Source of the DNA: Thiohalocapsa sp963704155
GTDB lineage: Bacteria; Pseudomonadota; Gammaproteobacteria; Chromatiales; Chromatiaceae
Length of the DNA: 64,000 nucleotides
Direction: 5' to 3'
NCBI GenBank assembly: GCA_963704155.1
Contig: CAVPHF010000013.1
Span: 62,001-126,000 of the forward strand
Positions 62,842-64,000 of the stretch are shown here, one piece after another. How positions within the stretch are numbered: the stretch's first letter is position 1; the number at the start of each line of letters is the position of its first letter. Under the pieces are notes generated by a model that worked only from the letters and a program-made list of their open reading frames with translations, was not told the origin of the DNA and searched no databases. The translations under genes and the position numbers were made by a program.

Positions 62842-63510
62842 TCAGTCGATGACGTTGATCGGATCACCGACGCGAATGCGCGCGTAGACGAATTTGGCAT
62901 CCTCATGGCGCAAACGCACACAGCCGTGTGAGGCCGGCGCGTTCGGCACATAGCCCTCATGGACCCAGTATGGGCCTTTGAACTGCAATGCGTAAGGCAT
63001 CGGTGTCGGCCAATCGAAGTAATTCGTGTAACTGCCTGAACGTTTGTTGATGTCTTTCGCCGTGACAAGGAAATTGCCGCGCGGGGTCGGATGCTCATCG
63101 GCGCCGGACGAAATCAGGCCGGACCACACAAGCTGCTCATTCTCATAATAACCGAAGGTCTGCGAGGCGAGGTGCAGGTCGAGCCGTCGGGTCTCGGCGG
63201 CCGGCAGAGAAGCAGGATCGGGCGGCGGCGGGATCACCTCTTGCGACACTGGTGCCATCTGCGCCTCCCGGCGCGCGACCTGCGAAACATTGGCAGGCGA
63301 ACCCGCGCGGGATTCAGCAACGGATGCCCGAACCGGGGCGGCTGCCGGCGCTCTTGCGGCGGCGCTGCCCAAGGCGAGGTAGCCGCCCGCCTGCTGCTGC
63401 CGCTGTTGCTGCTCGGCGATATCGTCGGGCAACGGCGGATAGGGTTGATGTGCGCAGCCGGCGAGCACCAATGCAAGAACGAGCAATAGCAGCAAGGTCT
63501 TGTTCATCAC
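62842..63510 (-). CDS. L,D-transpeptidase (YkuD) lipoprotein
   Basis: 222 aa. A lipobox LVLAGC after the signal helix anchors it to a membrane. A Pro/Ala/Gln-rich linker runs to about residue 105. The YkuD domain follows with TPRGNFLVTAKDINKRSGSY and the catalytic segment VHEGYVPNAPASHGCVRLRH, including the SHGC nucleophile. Such enzymes make 3-3 peptidoglycan crosslinks or attach lipoproteins to the wall. Confidence 0.92.
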   Translation of the reverse strand: MMNKTLLLLLVLALVLAGCAHQPYPPLPDDIAEQQQRQQQAGGYLALGSAAARAPAAAPVRASVAESRAGSPANVSQVARREAQMAPVSQEVIPPPPDPASLPAAETRRLDLHLASQTFGYYENEQLVWSGLISSGADEHPTPRGNFLVTAKDINKRSGSYTNYFDWPTPMPYALQFKGPYWVHEGYVPNAPASHGCVRLRHEDAKFVYARIRVGDPINVID

Positions 63511-63713
63511 GGGCCCTTTATTCCGTCGTTTCTTTGGAAGTGTTGTCTGCTAAGGCACTGGGACGCGGACCGCCACCAAGACCCGCGCGCATCCTGTTTG
63601 ACGCCCGGCGAACACCGGCGGTTCAATGCTGAAAAAGGCCGCTCGGCCGCCGAGACTGGGCGAGATACCATGCAGGATGAATGGCTGTCAGGCCTGATGT
63701 ATGTCAGATTTAG

Positions 63714-63754
63714 TTGACAATCGTCAATCGAAAACGCGGAGCGCACCGCATAAT
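63714..63754 (+). promoter_or_regulatory. FNR/DNR-type box and -10 element for the ygbA-like gene
   Basis: TTGACAATCGTCAA (63714-63727) is a perfect dyad with four central bases, close to the FNR family consensus TTGAT-N4-ATCAA. A -10-like CATAAT lies at 63749-63754. A transcript start near 63761 would place the box centre at about -41, the class II activator position. Confidence 0.6.
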
Positions 63755-63760
63755 TGCGCC

Positions 63761-64000
63761 ATGCAAATGCCCGCCGAACCAGAACGCCCGCGCCGGCTCA
63801 GGCCCGCCAATCACGGCCGGCGTGTGCGCCGCGAAAAACGCACCATCGCGGCCATGCTTGATGTCTACTGCCGCCACCACCATCCGGCCAGCGGGCGCAG
63901 AGCAGACGCGTTGTGCGGCGACTGCGCGGACCTGCTGCGCTATGCACACCAGCGCCTGGATAACTGCGTCTTCGGCGAGATGAAGTCACCGTGCAATGAC
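63761..64000 (+). CDS. ygbA: YgbA-like (nitrous oxide-stimulated promoter family) protein, cut by the window edge
   Basis: 80 codons up to the right edge. The family pattern is clear: IAAMLDVYCRHHHPASGRRA, then LCGDCADLLRYAHQRLDNCV, then FGEMKSPCND; the last cysteine motif would follow outside the window. E. coli ygbA is part of the NsrR-linked response to nitric oxide; the cysteines suggest metal binding. Two in-frame ATG codons six bases apart are possible starts. An FNR/DNR-type box is just upstream. Confidence 0.85.
   Translation, partial: MQMPAEPERPRRLRPANHGRRVRREKRTIAAMLDVYCRHHHPASGRRADALCGDCADLLRYAHQRLDNCVFGEMKSPCND

Overview
The window is a GC-rich bacterial chromosome segment, most likely gammaproteobacterial. 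Supporting genes are glnS, accA, tilS, the rpmB-rpmG pair, the methylcitrate genes in the AcnD/PrpF form, and an ACR3/ArsJ arsenic cluster. A RuBisCO-like protein remnant, a phosphoketolase-like enzyme and the glycolate oxidase genes would fit a purple sulfur bacterium or relative (Chromatiales), but this is inference. No rRNA gene, tRNA gene or CRISPR array was seen.

Region 1 (1-7.1 kb): the N-terminal part of a DUF1998-type helicase; a divergent pair made of an acyl-CoA ligase/GNAT acetyltransferase and a histone-deacetylase-like amidohydrolase; a secreted dienelactone hydrolase; and DNA photolyase. Region 2 (7.2-15.4 kb): a minus-strand methylcitrate operon (gntR-prpB-prpC-acnD-prpF) for propionyl-CoA oxidation. 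It has a promoter with a perfect 16-bp dyad in front and a broken VapC toxin gene between acnD and prpF. Region 3 (15.6-25.4 kb): rpmB-rpmG, a DinB-like protein, glnS, an EF-hand protein, a RibD-like reductase next to a drastically shortened FKBP, a SET protein, tex, a 73-aa protein and a Sfp-type phosphopantetheinyl transferase.

Region 4 (25.4-39.2 kb) is gene-poor and full of decay: an AraC tail, an ISAs1 fragment, DnaA-box-like sites, a receptor-channel remnant, a duplicated end of a RES toxin gene and a sulfatase without its catalytic N-terminus. Intact genes here are uppP, a SulP transporter, a MaoC protein, a complete Xre/RES toxin-antitoxin pair, a histidine phosphatase, a vanadium haloperoxidase and a lipoprotein. 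Region 5 (39.2-45.1 kb): a MEKHLA protein, the glycolate oxidase genes glcD-glcE-glcF with a NYN/PIN protein inserted, and a thioesterase.

Region 6 (45.0-51.9 kb): a long minus-strand arsenic operon (acr3, rhodanese, phosphatase, GAPDH, arsJ, permease, GDCCVxC protein, thioredoxin-like). arsJ has a frameshift and no arsR is visible. Region 7 (52-56.8 kb): an IclR regulator divergent from a transketolase/phosphoketolase-like enzyme and an acid-sugar kinase. Region 8 (56.9-64 kb): FbpB/FbpC iron ABC transporter genes without FbpA, a RuBisCO-like pseudogene, tilS, accA, an L,D-transpeptidase lipoprotein, and the start of a ygbA-like gene behind an FNR-type box.

A dispersed palindromic repeat of about 164 bp occurs twice in full, once as a right half, and twice as a minimal terminal hairpin. 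Two of its copies supply the stop codon of the neighbouring gene.
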